NCBI RefSeq assembly: GCF_014529535.1 | Contig: NW_023503409.1 | Span: 10,044,390-10,108,389, forward strand | DNA length: 64,000 nt | Reading direction: 5' to 3' | Source: Bradysia coprophila | Lineage: Eukaryota; Arthropoda; Insecta; Diptera; Sciaridae | Shown: in pieces, positions 12,256-24,329 of the stretch | Position numbering within the stretch: the stretch's first letter is position 1 | How the letters are laid out: every line of letters begins with the position of its first letter | Translations under genes and position numbers: made by a program | Notes under the pieces: model-generated | Databases searched by the model: none | Seen by the model: only the letters and a program-made list of their open reading frames with translations | Told to the model about the DNA's origin: nothing

Positions 12256-13271
12256 TAGGGGGGTCCAAAAAATAAAAGTGTCGAGAAAGTTGGCGGACCC
12301 CGGGGAAAACGAACCTATATGACCCACTGATAAAAAATGTATATGGGGCCGATGCGATCCGAGTTGGTTTAGGGGTCGCTCAAGGACGAAATATGTGAAA
12401 AAATGCTGTGATTTTCCATACGTTTATTCCATTACTTTGCATGTGAAAAATTTTTTAGCGACAATATCAAACTTTTTTGGTCCAGACAACTTAGATTAGA
12501 TGCAAGAGCAACAAAAATGCGTTGTTTTAATTTTTTGGAATTTTTCTATCGTCTGGGCTCACCTAACAATATTGATATAGGCAAAAATCCACAGATAATT
12601 TCCAAGGAATACAAAGTCATGCTTAGTTACTTTTTCAGTTAAGTGTTAGGTGTCGTTGTAAAGGTAATGACAGTGGCTTTCAAATGAGCTCTCACACAAC
12701 AAGTTTTGAGTTGGCGCTTTGTCGCAAAAGTCATTTGAAATTTGCCTGAGTTCGCGACCTTGAATTTTTGCACTAAAATCGATTTCTATATAGCTTCAAA
12801 AAATTGTTTTCGAAAAAATTTCTTTTTGCAATGAAAGCTTATGCCGTAAGCTCTCGTTAGATATAAATATATCCGATGTACAACCGATAAATGTTTTGGA
12901 AAAGCCCAAAAACTGGGTGAACAGTGTTCACTGAACACTGTTCACTGAACAGGTTGGGCTACTCTGACTGACTTGAGAGATGCGAATGCACTTAGAAATC
13001 ATTAAATCAGTCTCTTTGGACTACTCTGAAGTGAAATAAACCAACTCATCTTAACAAGTGACCTCAGCATCAGTTAGTTACGTTCAATTTTTCTTTAACC
13101 CTAATTTTCGCGGTTTTTCACATATTTCATCATTGAGAGACCCCTAAACGAACTCGGATCGCATCGGCCCCATATACATTTTTTATCAGTGGGTCATATA
13201 GGTTCGTTTTCCCCGGGGTCCGCCAACTTTCTCGTTACTTTTATTTTCCCATACGATTTTGGACCCCCCTA
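12256..13271. mobile_element. 1,016-bp foldback transposon with 8-bp target duplication
   Basis: The ends read TAGGGGGGTCC and GGACCCCCCTA, flanked exactly by ACCAAGAT (12248-12255 and 13272-13279). The inner arms match for about 150 bases (for example GGGGCCGATGCGATCCGAGT and its complement). The centre holds unrelated single-copy sequence with a GAACACTGTTCACT repeat near 12930. No transposase ORF is seen. The 8-bp duplication suggests hAT- or P-like mobilisation. Confidence 0.88.
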
Positions 13272-13830
13272 ACCAAGATGCTTCAAGTTTATATCTAGGT
13301 CATTTCAATTGGATAATTTTGACAATGTTCTCATAACACACAGAACGATGGTCTATCAATTTTTATCGTATATTATGCAAGCAGAAGAAACTAAACAAGT
13401 ATAAATGCACCTAAATGCGCATGTCCACTCTACAGGCATGCCTCTACAGTTTTACTATTTCCGAATTTTCTCAATTCAAAATCCCACTTGTACGCATAAT
13501 TTTCTTCTTTTTTTGATATCTATAGATACGTCGTTTCTATAGGTATGTACACCGTGTTATACACTATGCAGTAGTAGGCCATAGTGTCTTGTGACACATA
13601 CAGTTATTTTTGGTGGAATTATTTTTTTTTTGTCGCTAAAAGTTGCTCCATTTTTCCTTTTTAAATTCACCGTGAAAATGTTGATTCAACGATATCAGAC
13701 GTTTAATTAAATTATCTTTCGTGTGTTTGGTGCAGTCGCGAATCTATCGAAAATACATATAAAAGTGCTGTGTACGAGAGAGTCTATTTTGATTATAAAT
13801 TGAACATATCAGAAACACCACTCCTTCGCA

Positions 13831-16800
13831 ATGTTGAACAACACATTAGCTATCACATTTAGGCATTTCCCTAATATGCCCGTTAAACATGTCGATCTGA
13901 AATGTTTCTCAACGTTACTACAATGTGCAGTCTCGAAAACGGCGATAAGAAATGGATATAACGAGGAAAGAAGTCAGCACAATGTTAACTTGAAGGTGAG
14001 GTTGAGTGATTTGAAATTGCAATCGATTATTACGACCATTGCTCCGAGATCCCGTGTTCAGATTGATTTGTTATAAGCTGAAACAAGTAGACACGAATTG
14101 AAATCTCACACATTGAAGGAAGTGTTATGCGTGTAAGATACAGCCAGTGTGCATTAAGAAATTCGCCATTCGCATTTTCCAAAAATAATTCAATTCGGAA
14201 AGCGCAATTTCGCTGAACGTCGAACATCGGTAGTTGTCATGTGTAAGGTTGTAAATGAAAATGAAACGACACACATAAATAAATGTTGATAAACAAATCC
14301 TATGCCAAAGGTCAGCATAGACGGGCCCATTAATTTTTTTTTGGTATTATCGAGAAGACAAATATTTGTCGTGTGATTGCCTCTTATAAAAACAATAAAT
14401 ACTTTATCAATGCGCCAGAATGGGATGATGAAATTTCGTTGAGCGATCGTTGAACTAATTTTTTGTAATCTGCCGTTGTGAATCATAGAGAATTGCGACT
14501 CGCTTCATTATGTGTAATTCTGCTGTTTCTTTCCATTATAAAGACAGCTTGAAAGGTGACACGACACACCCCCTACATGCCGAATTGTAATCTATGCGAA
14601 TCGTTAAACTTGCAGCTCTTTAAGCTCATTTTAAATGATTATGTTAGGCCTTAACAGTTAAGGTGTTCTTTTCTGATGGAATTTTTCTTTCTTTCACTTT
14701 TTCAGCTAAAGCGTGACTTTTCACAATTTCAACGCAAGAGTCTACGAATAAATCCACTAGATGATAGGTAAGATAAAATTGATAAGAATTTCGCTTGAGC
14801 TTAGTCATGTCATCACGCATTCCATAAATTAATTTTCCGAAATTTAATCTTATCTTTGAGTCATACGTACATCATCGGATTGTTAGCTATCACATTTGCT
14901 ACACAGTACACACTAAACGGAATCGTATTGCATTTACATTAACAGAAAGTTTGAACATGAAGTGGAAAGATTTTCGCGCAGACTAATGGGTGATGATGAA
15001 GTCTACATTACCTTTCGACAAAATGTATTGTACAAGAGTTTTAAGAGCGAGTGATGCTGTAGCTCCACTAGAGGAGCAGAGTTTTAATTTTAAATGGAAA
15101 ATTGACATTTTATTCCAAGGACGTATGACGGTGACACATGATTTTTATACCCAGAGATTCACTCAGATTTGTAGTAGCGTCACGAGTCTCCAGACATGTA
15201 CGAGTACTGTCACCGGACACCTTTTGTTCTTCCGTTCATTAAAACGTTTATCAATGAAAGAACAGTAAGTGTCCGACGTCCAAAGACTGGTGCGCCCACC
15301 CTGAAAACACTTTCCCGAATTTTCATGAATTTTCGCGATTCTTAAGATCCACAAAAATTTTGAAAACTCGTGGAAACGTTATCACGATTACTGGCCCGGA
15401 TTCACTAAAAAAAAGTATTCGCTTCTACCAGACGGGTACATGTCCTGTTCTCTGAAAAATCGACTTTACTTTGAGGGAATATTCCCAGACGAAGATCGAC
15501 GAAGTAACAAACAAGTTACAATGTTGGACAATTGTAGTGTCTTTGCTAAAGCTACGGGACCGAAGCAAAAAGCTTTCCAAAAGTTTTATTTAAAGGGCCG
15601 AATCTGACATAATTTTGAGAAGACGGAAAATATTAAGGGACAAATGGAAACAATCGAGTCCACAGAAACTATAACGTAAAATGTCCCATGTTATATTCGC
15701 CAAGTGTTTGTAGTGATGGAATACATAGTTTGTGAACCTGTTCGCACTACAAAAGTCGAATGGTAACACAAATAGGTTAATTAGTCAACAAAATAGCTTT
15801 AAATCTCTCGTCGATCTTCAGTTAATTTTTCTTGGCAACACAAAGGTCCCACTTTTTCACTGTGATTGTTGCGCACTCGTTTTTGAGTATAAACGTAATC
15901 AACATTAATATTCGAATATTAAACACATCATTCTTATCAAGGAATTTACGTTTCGTAACATCATTAATGAAAACGTATTAGAGAGATTGTGCATATCACA
16001 GAAGATTGTTACGTTCACGTCGGGACACGTATTTAAACTGGATGTATGAATTAATTAGGAAGACAAAAATCAGGAATCCAATAATCAGTAGACAAAAATC
16101 AGGAAACATTATTCAGTAAACACAAATCAGGAAAAATTAATCAGGAACTCCACTTATTAGGAAGCATTAAGCATTAAGAAAACCATGAATCAGAAATTGT
16201 AATGAGTTTCGGGACAAAATAAATTTCGGACAAAATATCCACATCAAAGTTTATAAGGACGTGCAAGGGGGGATACTCCCCCCTTGACCCCCCTTTGCGG
16301 TGGCTGCCGCCCCTCGACCCCGCTTGAATATGTCCTTGAATATAGTCGATGTCACGTAATATAGTCGACATCCTCGAATGTAGTAGAAGTCCTCTAATAC
16401 AGTCAACTTCTTTGAATATAGTAGATGTCATCTAATATAGTCGATATCCTCGAATATAGTCGATGTCACGTTATATAGTCGACATCCTCGACCGTAGTCG
16501 ATGTCCTCGAATATAGTCGATGTCCTCTACTATAGTCGATGTTCTCGAATATAGTCGATGTCTTCTACTATAGTCGATGTTCTCGAATATAGTCGATGTC
16601 CTCGAATATAGTCGATGTCCTCGAATATACTAGATGTCCTTGAATATAGTCGACATTCTCGAATATAGTCGACTTCATTGAATATAGAAGATGTTCTCGA
16701 AGATAGTCGATGTCCTCAAATATAGTCAATATATTTGTAGATGTCATCTAATATTGTCGATGTACTCGAATATAGTCGATGTCTTCTAATAAAGACGATG

Positions 16801-19800
16801 TACTCGAATGTAGTCGATATCCTCGAATATAGTCGACATCATCGAATGGCGAGTTATTGGTGAGAGTCTATGCAACTCTCATGGAAAAAAAACTAATTTT
16901 TCTTCCAACTTTTCATATTTTTCGTGTTACTTGTTTTATGTTTTCCCAATTTCACATTTTCCCAATATTTGGTTTCGTAAATATTTTTCCTAATTTACGT
17001 TTCCTAAAAATTTTTCCTGATTTTTGGTATTCTGAATTAAAATTTCCCTTATTAATGAGTAATACCATTTAAACTCCACTTCACTGTCTTTCGTTTATCG
17101 GAGAATAACTCTTAGAATGGTGAGAAAATTTAGGTCGATCGTTAAGTTGCATGCACAATATCCCTAATAAATGTAACACAAAAAAAACGTTGTCCCCCCG
17201 GTCACAGTTTTACATAAATAATTGCTAAAGTAATATGATGGTTTTAATTTACAAATATCTCTGTATGATTTCTGAACAGTCTAATTATTTGCCAGTTCTT
17301 CGTCGTTTCTTTATTTAAGTGGTTAGCAAAATGTTTAGAGAAAAATATTTGATCTTAAAATTAGTGCCCTTAGTTGATATGTAATTCAGTGGATTCGATT
17401 TTTTTTTCTATTGAACGAAGGAACTGTCTGAAAGACCAAATTAGTGTCACAGATCACGTTCATCGAAACACATCAGGCGGTCAATAAAAAAACGTTTAAT
17501 GATTTTGTGTGAAAAATTGTAAGGTGTTCAAACATGAGTTATGTGAACCATGAGAATGGTGTGAACAGAGAAAAGGGAAGAATGGGTGCTGTAAATGCTG
17601 ACATTGCTCTGCAAAAAGAAGCTTTCGTTAAGCTTTTGACGAAGTTCATCAGGTAGGGTACCTAATGTGATAATATTGCACCGGACGTGGAAAGTTTTTG
17701 TGTGAATTGATGGAGGATTGCAGCAGGGACTATTTGATTTTAGAATTACGTTGAAAAATGTTTTAAAAAAAAACTTTCATGCAACTCAGCACAATTTGCA
17801 AACTTAGATGCATCTGTTACATAAATCGTTCTATGAATCTTGGTGCAAATTACTTTAATAAGAATGAGTATTATTATACACTTTCTGCAGTCTGCGTGTC
17901 ACAATGAAGTAATTTGCACTCAATGTCATAAATAATCATTATGCAACTCAGCATCATAACTTCGAAAACTGCGAACTTTAGACGTCTCTGTTCAACAGAC
18001 TGTTGCATAAAAAGTTGCATGAATCTCGTTACAAATGGCTTTATTATGCTATAGATGTGTAATTATGACACATATCCATTAACGTACAGTAGTGCTTCCA
18101 AAGTCGTGAGAAAACGGATTTTCATAAATGTTTTAACGCACTAGTGCGTAAAAGTGCCGCTTGTAAAAATGAGTATCGCAATTCTGGACTATGAAATCCT
18201 GTTCCTAACTTGTGGCTAAAGTGCTGACAATTTTCACATATATTGCTCAAAATTTCCAGCTACGAAGTTAAGAAAACAAACATTTTGTGAAATTTGTGAG
18301 AAAAAATAGTCTCTGGATTGCAGTCTAACTTGAGTTTTTCACACTACACAAAATTATTCACAAAACAGAATCGTAAAATAATTTAACAAAAAAAAAACTG
18401 TAAACTTTCCACAGTAGGTACGGTTTACTTTAATGTTTTCACGATAAAAAAATGTTTGCAATGTTGCCTGCCGAGGCCAGCTTAGGAGTACGGGTATAAT
18501 GAAGGTTGAGAGAAATATTTTGTTTTTGTATAATCATGTCCGGAGCGATAGCGGAGGACTTGACGCAGTCTAACTTCCAAAAAAAGAACGAAGAAAATTT
18601 TTTGAGACGCGGCCTGTCATCTGCCAAATAATTTTTACAAAAAAAAAATTAGACTGGAAACAACCAAAATTTTACCAAAAAAATCTGCGTCGCAAAGTGG
18701 CAGATGTTCAGGAACAGACCAGCAAGAAAATTTATCTGCCGCATGCGACGCAGATTTTTTTGGTAAAATTTTGGTTGTTTCCAGTCAAATTTTTTTTTTT
18801 TGTAAAAATTATTTGGCAGATGATGAGAAAACCTAAGCCAGCTTGTTTGAACTAATTGGGTGTAAAATTTAATTTTTGCGTAACGAAGCTGAAAGCGTCA
18901 ACTCTAGCGATATCATTCATTTTAGAAATTGTATTTCAAAGACTGCGTCACACTTTTCTCGAAGAGTTTTTTGTTGGGATTAGGGTAATAAAGAAGATGT
19001 CGCGGAATCGATGCAAGACATAACTCTTATCATTGTGAAATTTATTCTTTAATTTTACCATTTTGTATGCTTTTGTACGCTACTGCCATATCATTTTGTT
19101 GATGATTCAAACAGTTAATTGATTGCAATTTTTCACTTACTTTACTTTCAATCTGCCATCCTGATAGGAACTATTCCCATTATGAGATAATGTGAGTATA
19201 TGGAAAATTAAATTTCAATTTTTAGAGATGTTCGTTTGCTGTATTGTTATGTCACGATGTCAATTTTATGTAGATAAAAATCTGAAATTATTAAGGCGTC
19301 GATGTTAATTGACTCTATTTTTAATCTGTTGTTTTAAGGTCACGTCCGTTTAATTTAGTTTATTTAGACAAAAAATCTGTAGCGTGTGTTCAGATGTTAA
19401 ATGTTTCTGACGTGCGTTTATGTAACGTGATTGAAAATATCGTTGGAGCATGCAGGAGAATTTCAATTTTATCCTACATTCATTCCGATGGGGAAACGAT
19501 GCGAGCAAATCTTGTCCCACATAGTCGCTATTCGTGTCTATTGACGTATATCTATTTCCTTCTATTGGCGCCAATAGCAAATAGCACCTGTCCGAATATT
19601 TGCCAGCGTAGTTTCCCCTTCGATTCATTCGCAGTTGGTATGAATTGATTTAGAAAGTTCATAGCTTTGAATATAGGTAAAATCCATTCGATATTATCAG
19701 TCGGTCAACTGTATGACTTCACATGTTCTTCTTCATTTCTCCCTCCTCCACATAATTTACCACACAACATGACTTGTATCATAGGGTGTAGCGGTTTTTA

Positions 19801-22800
19801 CAAAATGTGTTAGTTCTTTTAAGGCTCAGCCGGAAATCCACTCAGCTGGTCCATCTGATCATTTTATGGAAGAAAAAAAAAATTCAAACTTTGATTTTGT
19901 GCTGCCGCCAGATCGATTTTTGAAAATTTCGTCGTTTTCGGTCCACGTCACATAAATAGATTTTTTACGGTGGGCTCAGTGTACATAAAAAGTTAGGTCC
20001 ACATGGTAATCTAATCTCCAGACTTCACAGATTATTTCACAAAAAAGATCAAGTCTAAAAAATATTTTTTGAGTTCATGACTGATTGTCAAAGTTCCCCG
20101 ATGGTGATTTTGAGACTTTAATCTCGCCTCGAAATTTGATGAAAATGTGCAAAAATGTAAATTAAACTTTAAATATGCTAAATGGACCGCGGTGAGTCAA
20201 ATACAACATCTGATTTGATTTGGGACACCTAAATTTGATATTTATCTGACAAAAAGTTGTGTTTTTGGTACATGGAATATTGGTGGCGAAAGTCGAATAA
20301 CCTCAAATCAATAATTTTTTAGCTTAAAATGTATTCCCAGGTTCTGACAATGCGAAACCTTCAATTTTAAGCGTTTTCTAAGCTAATTTACAACATTAAA
20401 TACATCAAAATTTGAAAATGTAAAGGGACGTAGCCACTGGCTCTAGAACTTGTCAACAGTACGTAAATTAGCTTAGAAAACGCTTAAAATTGAAGGTTTC
20501 GCATTGTCAGAACCTGGGAATACATTCTAAGCTAAAAAAATTATTGATTTGAGGTAATTCGACTTTCGCCACCAATATTCCATGTACCAAAAACACAACT
20601 TTTTGTCAGATAAATATCAAATTTAGGTGTCCCAATTCAAATCAGATGTTGTATTTGACTCACCGCGGTCCATTTAGCATATTTAAAGTTTAATTTACAT
20701 TTTTGCACATTTTCATCAAATTTTGTGGCGAGATTAAAGTCTCAAAATCACCATCGGGGAACTTTGACGATCAGTCATGAACTCAAAAAATATTTTTTAG
20801 ACTTGATCTTTTTTGTGAAATAATCTGTGAAGTCTGGAGATTAGATTACCATGTGGACCTAACTTTTTATGTACACTGAGCCCACCGTACAAAATCGATA
20901 TATGTGACGTGGACCGAAAACGACGAAATTTTCAAAAATCGATCTGGCGGCAGCACAAAATCAAAGTTTGAAAAAAAAATTCTTCCATAAAATGATCAGA
21001 TGGACCAGCTGAGTGGATTTCCGGCTGAGCCTTAACAGAACTAACACATTTTGTAAAACCGCTACACCCTATGTATCATTTGATCGAACATCCCATAGGT
21101 CGATGTCATTATTGTATGTCCTCCGATCGTTAGATCTGTGTGCATATTGATCAGAAATGATAGCCCCTGACTGATGAAATCTAAAAATGTCCTCCGATGA
21201 CATATAATTAAACACTTGAATAAAACTTGTGAGTCTGAATTTTCAGATGAGACATCCAATATGGATACCACCACGATTTTTTAAGGAAAAAAATCTTTAA
21301 ATTTTCCCATGCATGCTTCACTACAGTCAGAGGCAGTGAATTTTCAGCATGAATTTGCTTCAGCTGTTTTTCAGCTGATCCTCACATACAATCAAATCTT
21401 TAGAAAACATTACACTTTTACGAATGGCTATTTCATCTGTTATCGACAGCGTCGGAAGCATAGCCTTTAATTTTTAAATAAATTTTCTCGACCTTGTCGC
21501 CTTTAGATAGTCAAATAAGGTCTAGATTGAATCGGTTGAAAATACTTTGATCAAAGGAAGTAACAGATTTGATCAATTATGTTGGTAAAGGCGGCAAGTT
21601 TGTGAAAGGTTATGAGGCCACACTTTTGTGTATTTCTCCCGCATGCTTAATTATTCAAAATTTTAATGCTTTTCGACTAATTTGGTAAAAATTTTCAGTC
21701 AGCGAGACAGCGATCAAAAGAACTCCGAAGATGTTCTCTTCGACATGTTCCGGAGTAGCACTTCGGATACATTACCAGTGGGCAAATTTTTGGCCGCATT
21801 ACGAACATCTGGTATTCGCATGAATGATCCACGTATTCATGGTAAGTCTGGGTTTTCAGTTATTAAATTCGTTCAATTAATAAAATTCCAAAAAAAACCT
21901 ATCGTAGAAATGATGGAAAATCTCAGGAAAGTGCATCGAATGTCCAATTATGAGGGCGGTAGTCCGGAAACTCAAAATCTAAATCGAGAAACTTTTAAAT
22001 CGTAAGTGTGGGGGTGTGTGTTTGTGGAAAAATTATTTTTTTTTATTATTTTCGATGACCCATGTAGGGTAGTGGCCCCGAATATTGTTCTACTAGCTAA
22101 GGCATTTCGACATCAATTCGTTATACCTGACTTTCTGGGCTTCACTAAAGACATAGAAGAGATTTACTGGAATTGTAAGAGTAACAGAGATGGCAAAGTG
22201 GCTGCATACATCCCCCAATTACAGCGCGTGAACCCAGGTAAATTTTTAGTCGAAAATTCATTGGAATTTCTCGTTATTCACCACCGTGATTTCCACAGAC
22301 TATTGGGGAGTGAGTGTATGTACAATTGATGGTCAACGTTTCTCTATCGGCGATGTTAACGTTCCGTTTACTCTACAAAGTTGCAGCAAACCGTTGACTT
22401 ATGCCATTGCACTAGAGAAATTAGGGCAAGATCTGGTTCATCAGTATGTCGGACAGGAGCCCAGTGGAAGAAATTTCAATGAGCTGGTGCTGGATTACAA
22501 TAAGAAGCCACACAATCCTATGATCAATGCTGGAGCGATATTAGTGTGTTCTCTCCTGAAGACGTTGGTAAAACCGGAAATGACTTTGGCTGAAAAGTTT
22601 GATTACACGATGCAGTGGTTTAGGGTAATGCATCCGTTTAGTCGATTTCGCTCATCACATTCCTAAGACTAAAGTTTCTTACAGAGATTATCGGGTGGCG
22701 ACAACTTCGGGTTCAATAATGCGGTGTTCTTATCGGAAAGAGAGGCTGCTGATCGGAATTATGCCCTCGGATTTTACATGCGCGAACATAAATGTTATCC

Positions 22801-24042
22801 GGAAAAGGCAAATCTTCGAGAGTGCATGGACTTCTATTTTCAGGTATTTGTAGACTGGGAAATAGTAAAGCGATTGACTCAATTGACTCATGCGAACCAT
22901 ACACATAAGACAGAGTCTATCGCTTGCTATATTGCCGTCGTTCTTATTCAGAGATGATAATTTGATCCCAACTTGCAGTGCTGTTCGATGGAATCAACTT
23001 GTGATTCGATGTCAATTGTAGCAGGTAAAATGAAAACTTTGCTTTGTTTCGTCGATGCGTTTAAAAATGGAAAGAAATTTTACAGCTACGCTTGCCAACG
23101 GTGGCATCTGTCCGATAACTGAAGAAAAGGTTCTGAGACCCGAAGTTGTCAGAGACGTTTTATCGTTGATGCATTCTTGTGGCATGTACGATTATTCCGG
23201 ACAATTTGCATTCAAAGTGGGCGTACCAGCTAAGAGTGGTGTAAGCGGCGGAATGCTTGTGGTCATACCGAATGTTATGGGAATATTCGTTTGGTCGCCA
23301 CCGTTGGATCCGTTAGGCAATACGTGCCGTGGAGTTCAATTCTGTGAAGTAAGTGCAGTTAATCTGACCTGCCCCAAGGAATTCCCCAATTTTGATGTTC
23401 TACTTCGACACTTCTATAGGAACTAGTTCAAATTTTCAACTTCCATCGCTACGACAACCTGAAACATGCAACAAACAAAAAAGATCCTCGCCGACATCGC
23501 TACGAGACGAAGGGTCTTTCGATTGTCAACTTGTTGTTTTCAGCGGCTAGTGGAGATGTAACTGCACTTAGAAGACATAAGCTGTCTGGAATGGATATCA
23601 CATTGAGTGACTATGACGGAAGAACTGCTTTGCATTTAGCCGCATCAGAAGGACATCTTGAATGTGTCGAATTTTTGCTCGGTAAATTAGAATTTTTGAG
23701 GTAATTGTGTACATTGCGTCGTGCTAATGCTTTCCGTTCCATTTGCCAGAACAATGTAACGTACCACACGACCCGCGGGATCGTTGGGGTAACACTCCAG
23801 TGGATGAAGCTGAAACGTTCGGCCATCACAAAGTGGTCGAATTTCTACAGAACTATGACAATAAAATGAAATCTCAAGCAGCTATTCAGAAGGTACTGGA
23901 TGACGAAGCGAAATCGTATGGCGGTGGTGACGGTGCCAGTGGTGATTCTGCACCGCCGAAAGGCAACGTACTGTACGACAAAAGCGCTACTTCAACACCA
24001 TTTCCTGATGACGATCGCACCGATCCGAAATCCATGTTTTAA
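13831..24042 (+). CDS. GLS: glutaminase, kidney/mitochondrial-type
   Basis: Isoform A exons are 13831-13995, 14706-14767, 21699-21841, 21908-22001, 22068-22237, 22299-22624, 22685-22843, 22979-23024, 23086-23348, 23420-23681 and 23750-24042. They give 660 residues, all in frame with GT..AG junctions. The first two exons give a basic, acid-poor leader suited to mitochondrial import. The serine-beta-lactamase-like glutaminase domain has the catalytic SxxK in [11 protein letters not shown] (about S239 and K242), plus [18 protein letters not shown] and the [15 protein letters not shown] block. Two ankyrin repeats follow ([18 protein letters not shown], then [11 protein letters not shown]). In the family this enzyme hydrolyses glutamine to glutamate and ammonia. 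The 6.9-kb intron between exons 2 and 3 holds several repeats and an alternative first exon. AATAAA lies at 24156. Confidence 0.96.
16264..16286. repeat. G/C hairpin
   Basis: CAAGGGGGG and CCCCCCTTG around a 5-base loop, inside an otherwise AT-rich intron, directly before the 19-bp tandem array. Confidence 0.7.
16326..16848. repeat. minisatellite of about 19-bp units in the GLS intron
   Basis: About 27 degenerate copies of a unit like TCGATGTCCTCGAATATAG run head to tail. Variants swap GTCC/GTTC/GTCA and CTCGAA/TTCTAC. Confidence 0.92.
17534..17652 (+). CDS. GLS: alternative first exon of GLS
   Basis: ATG at 17534 opens 39 codons plus two bases (AG), then a good donor GTAGGG. The phase and the split AG are the same as at the end of exon 2 (14767), so it splices in frame to the acceptor at 21698/21699. 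The product would be 624 residues. Its N-terminus ([19 protein letters not shown]) is mixed-charge and does not look like a mitochondrial leader, so this isoform may have another location or regulation. The exon is inferred from sequence only. Confidence 0.7.
18087..18230. repeat. dispersed repeat, copy at 48892-49045
   Basis: Starts GTACAGTAGTGC and shares CGCACTAGTG.GTAAAAGTG, CTAACTTGTG and adjacent blocks with the second copy. Divergence is moderate. Confidence 0.75.
18532..18613. repeat. 82-bp repeat, near-identical copy at 30480-30561
   Basis: From AATCATGTCCGGAGCGATAG to GAGACGCGGC the two copies differ at about one base; flanks are unrelated. It abuts the hairpin MITE at 18617. Confidence 0.9.
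18617..18823. mobile_element. 207-bp palindromic MITE
   Basis: TCATCTGCCAAATAATTTTT pairs with the right end. The arms continue through GACTGGAAACAACCAAAA and AAATCTGCGTCGCA for about 80 bases, with a short centre. No clear target duplication. Confidence 0.85.
18824..19780. other. GLS intron, no feature seen
   Basis: AT-rich sequence; the opposed short frames at 19350-19648 do not look like protein. Confidence 0.45.
19781..21072. mobile_element. 1.29-kb near-perfect palindrome (foldback element)
   Basis: Ends ATAGGGTGTAGCGG and CCGCTACACCCTAT are flanked by GTATC (19776-19780 and 21073-21077). Arms of about 610 bases each match almost throughout, with a loop of about 68 bases at 20394-20461. 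There is no open frame of note. The high arm identity suggests recent origin or arm-to-arm gene conversion. Confidence 0.88.
21321..21866 (+). repeat. segment duplicated at 33466-34097
   Basis: Intron, exon 3 and donor region of GLS recur with scattered changes at 33466-34097, starting at CTACAGTCAGAGGCA and ending at CTGGGTTTTCAGTTATT. Confidence 0.9.
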
Positions 24043-24155
24043 GGCCGATTCGTATTGTAAATGTGCTTTAGATCCAGTTCAATTAGCGTAATGAATTTTA
24101 TCTCGTAAACACTTAAAACTGTGTGTGAGGGGGCGTTCTTAAAAAGACAGATGAC

Positions 24156-24161
24156 AATAAA
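24156..24161 (+). terminator. poly(A) signal of GLS
   Basis: AATAAA 114 bases after the stop. The surrounding 3'UTR is duplicated at 34098-34190. Confidence 0.6.
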
Positions 24162-24227
24162 TGGAAAGAAAATCTTTATTTCGAAGTCGTTTTGCCTTAC
24201 AAATTCGTTGGTGGAATGCTGTCAGAA

Positions 24228-24308
24228 ATTCTTGCGAAATGAATCGTATCTCGTAAGTGTCGTCTCTGGATAATGTCTCAAATCTTTCAATCATTTTCGA
24301 ACAATGTG
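24228..24308 (-). pseudogene. relic of a Tudor-gene 3' end
   Basis: On the minus strand this reads IERFETLSRDDTYEIRFIS. It aligns with MIERFEKLSRDDTYEIRFIS of the last exon at 34319-34572 and with LIEKFESLSRDDVYEMKFVS of the 38549-37275 exon. Frame and flanking sequence are lost. It lies tail to tail with GLS, the same arrangement as the GLS relic beside the full Tudor gene. Confidence 0.8.
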
Positions 24309-24329
24309 GAATACGAGAAATGGCTTCCG

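Larger units (their letters stand above)
14768..17533. other. GLS intron part 1; possible decayed coding at 15392-15607
   Basis: Mostly unrecognised. From 15392 to a stop near 15607 one frame stays open for about 70 codons with ordinary protein composition (it includes [17 protein letters not shown]) but has no start. It could be a transposon relic. I assign no function. Confidence 0.25.

Noticed and set aside
16326..16848. CRISPR-like array
   Set aside because: Degenerate head-to-tail units with no unique spacers, in a eukaryotic intron; it is a minisatellite.
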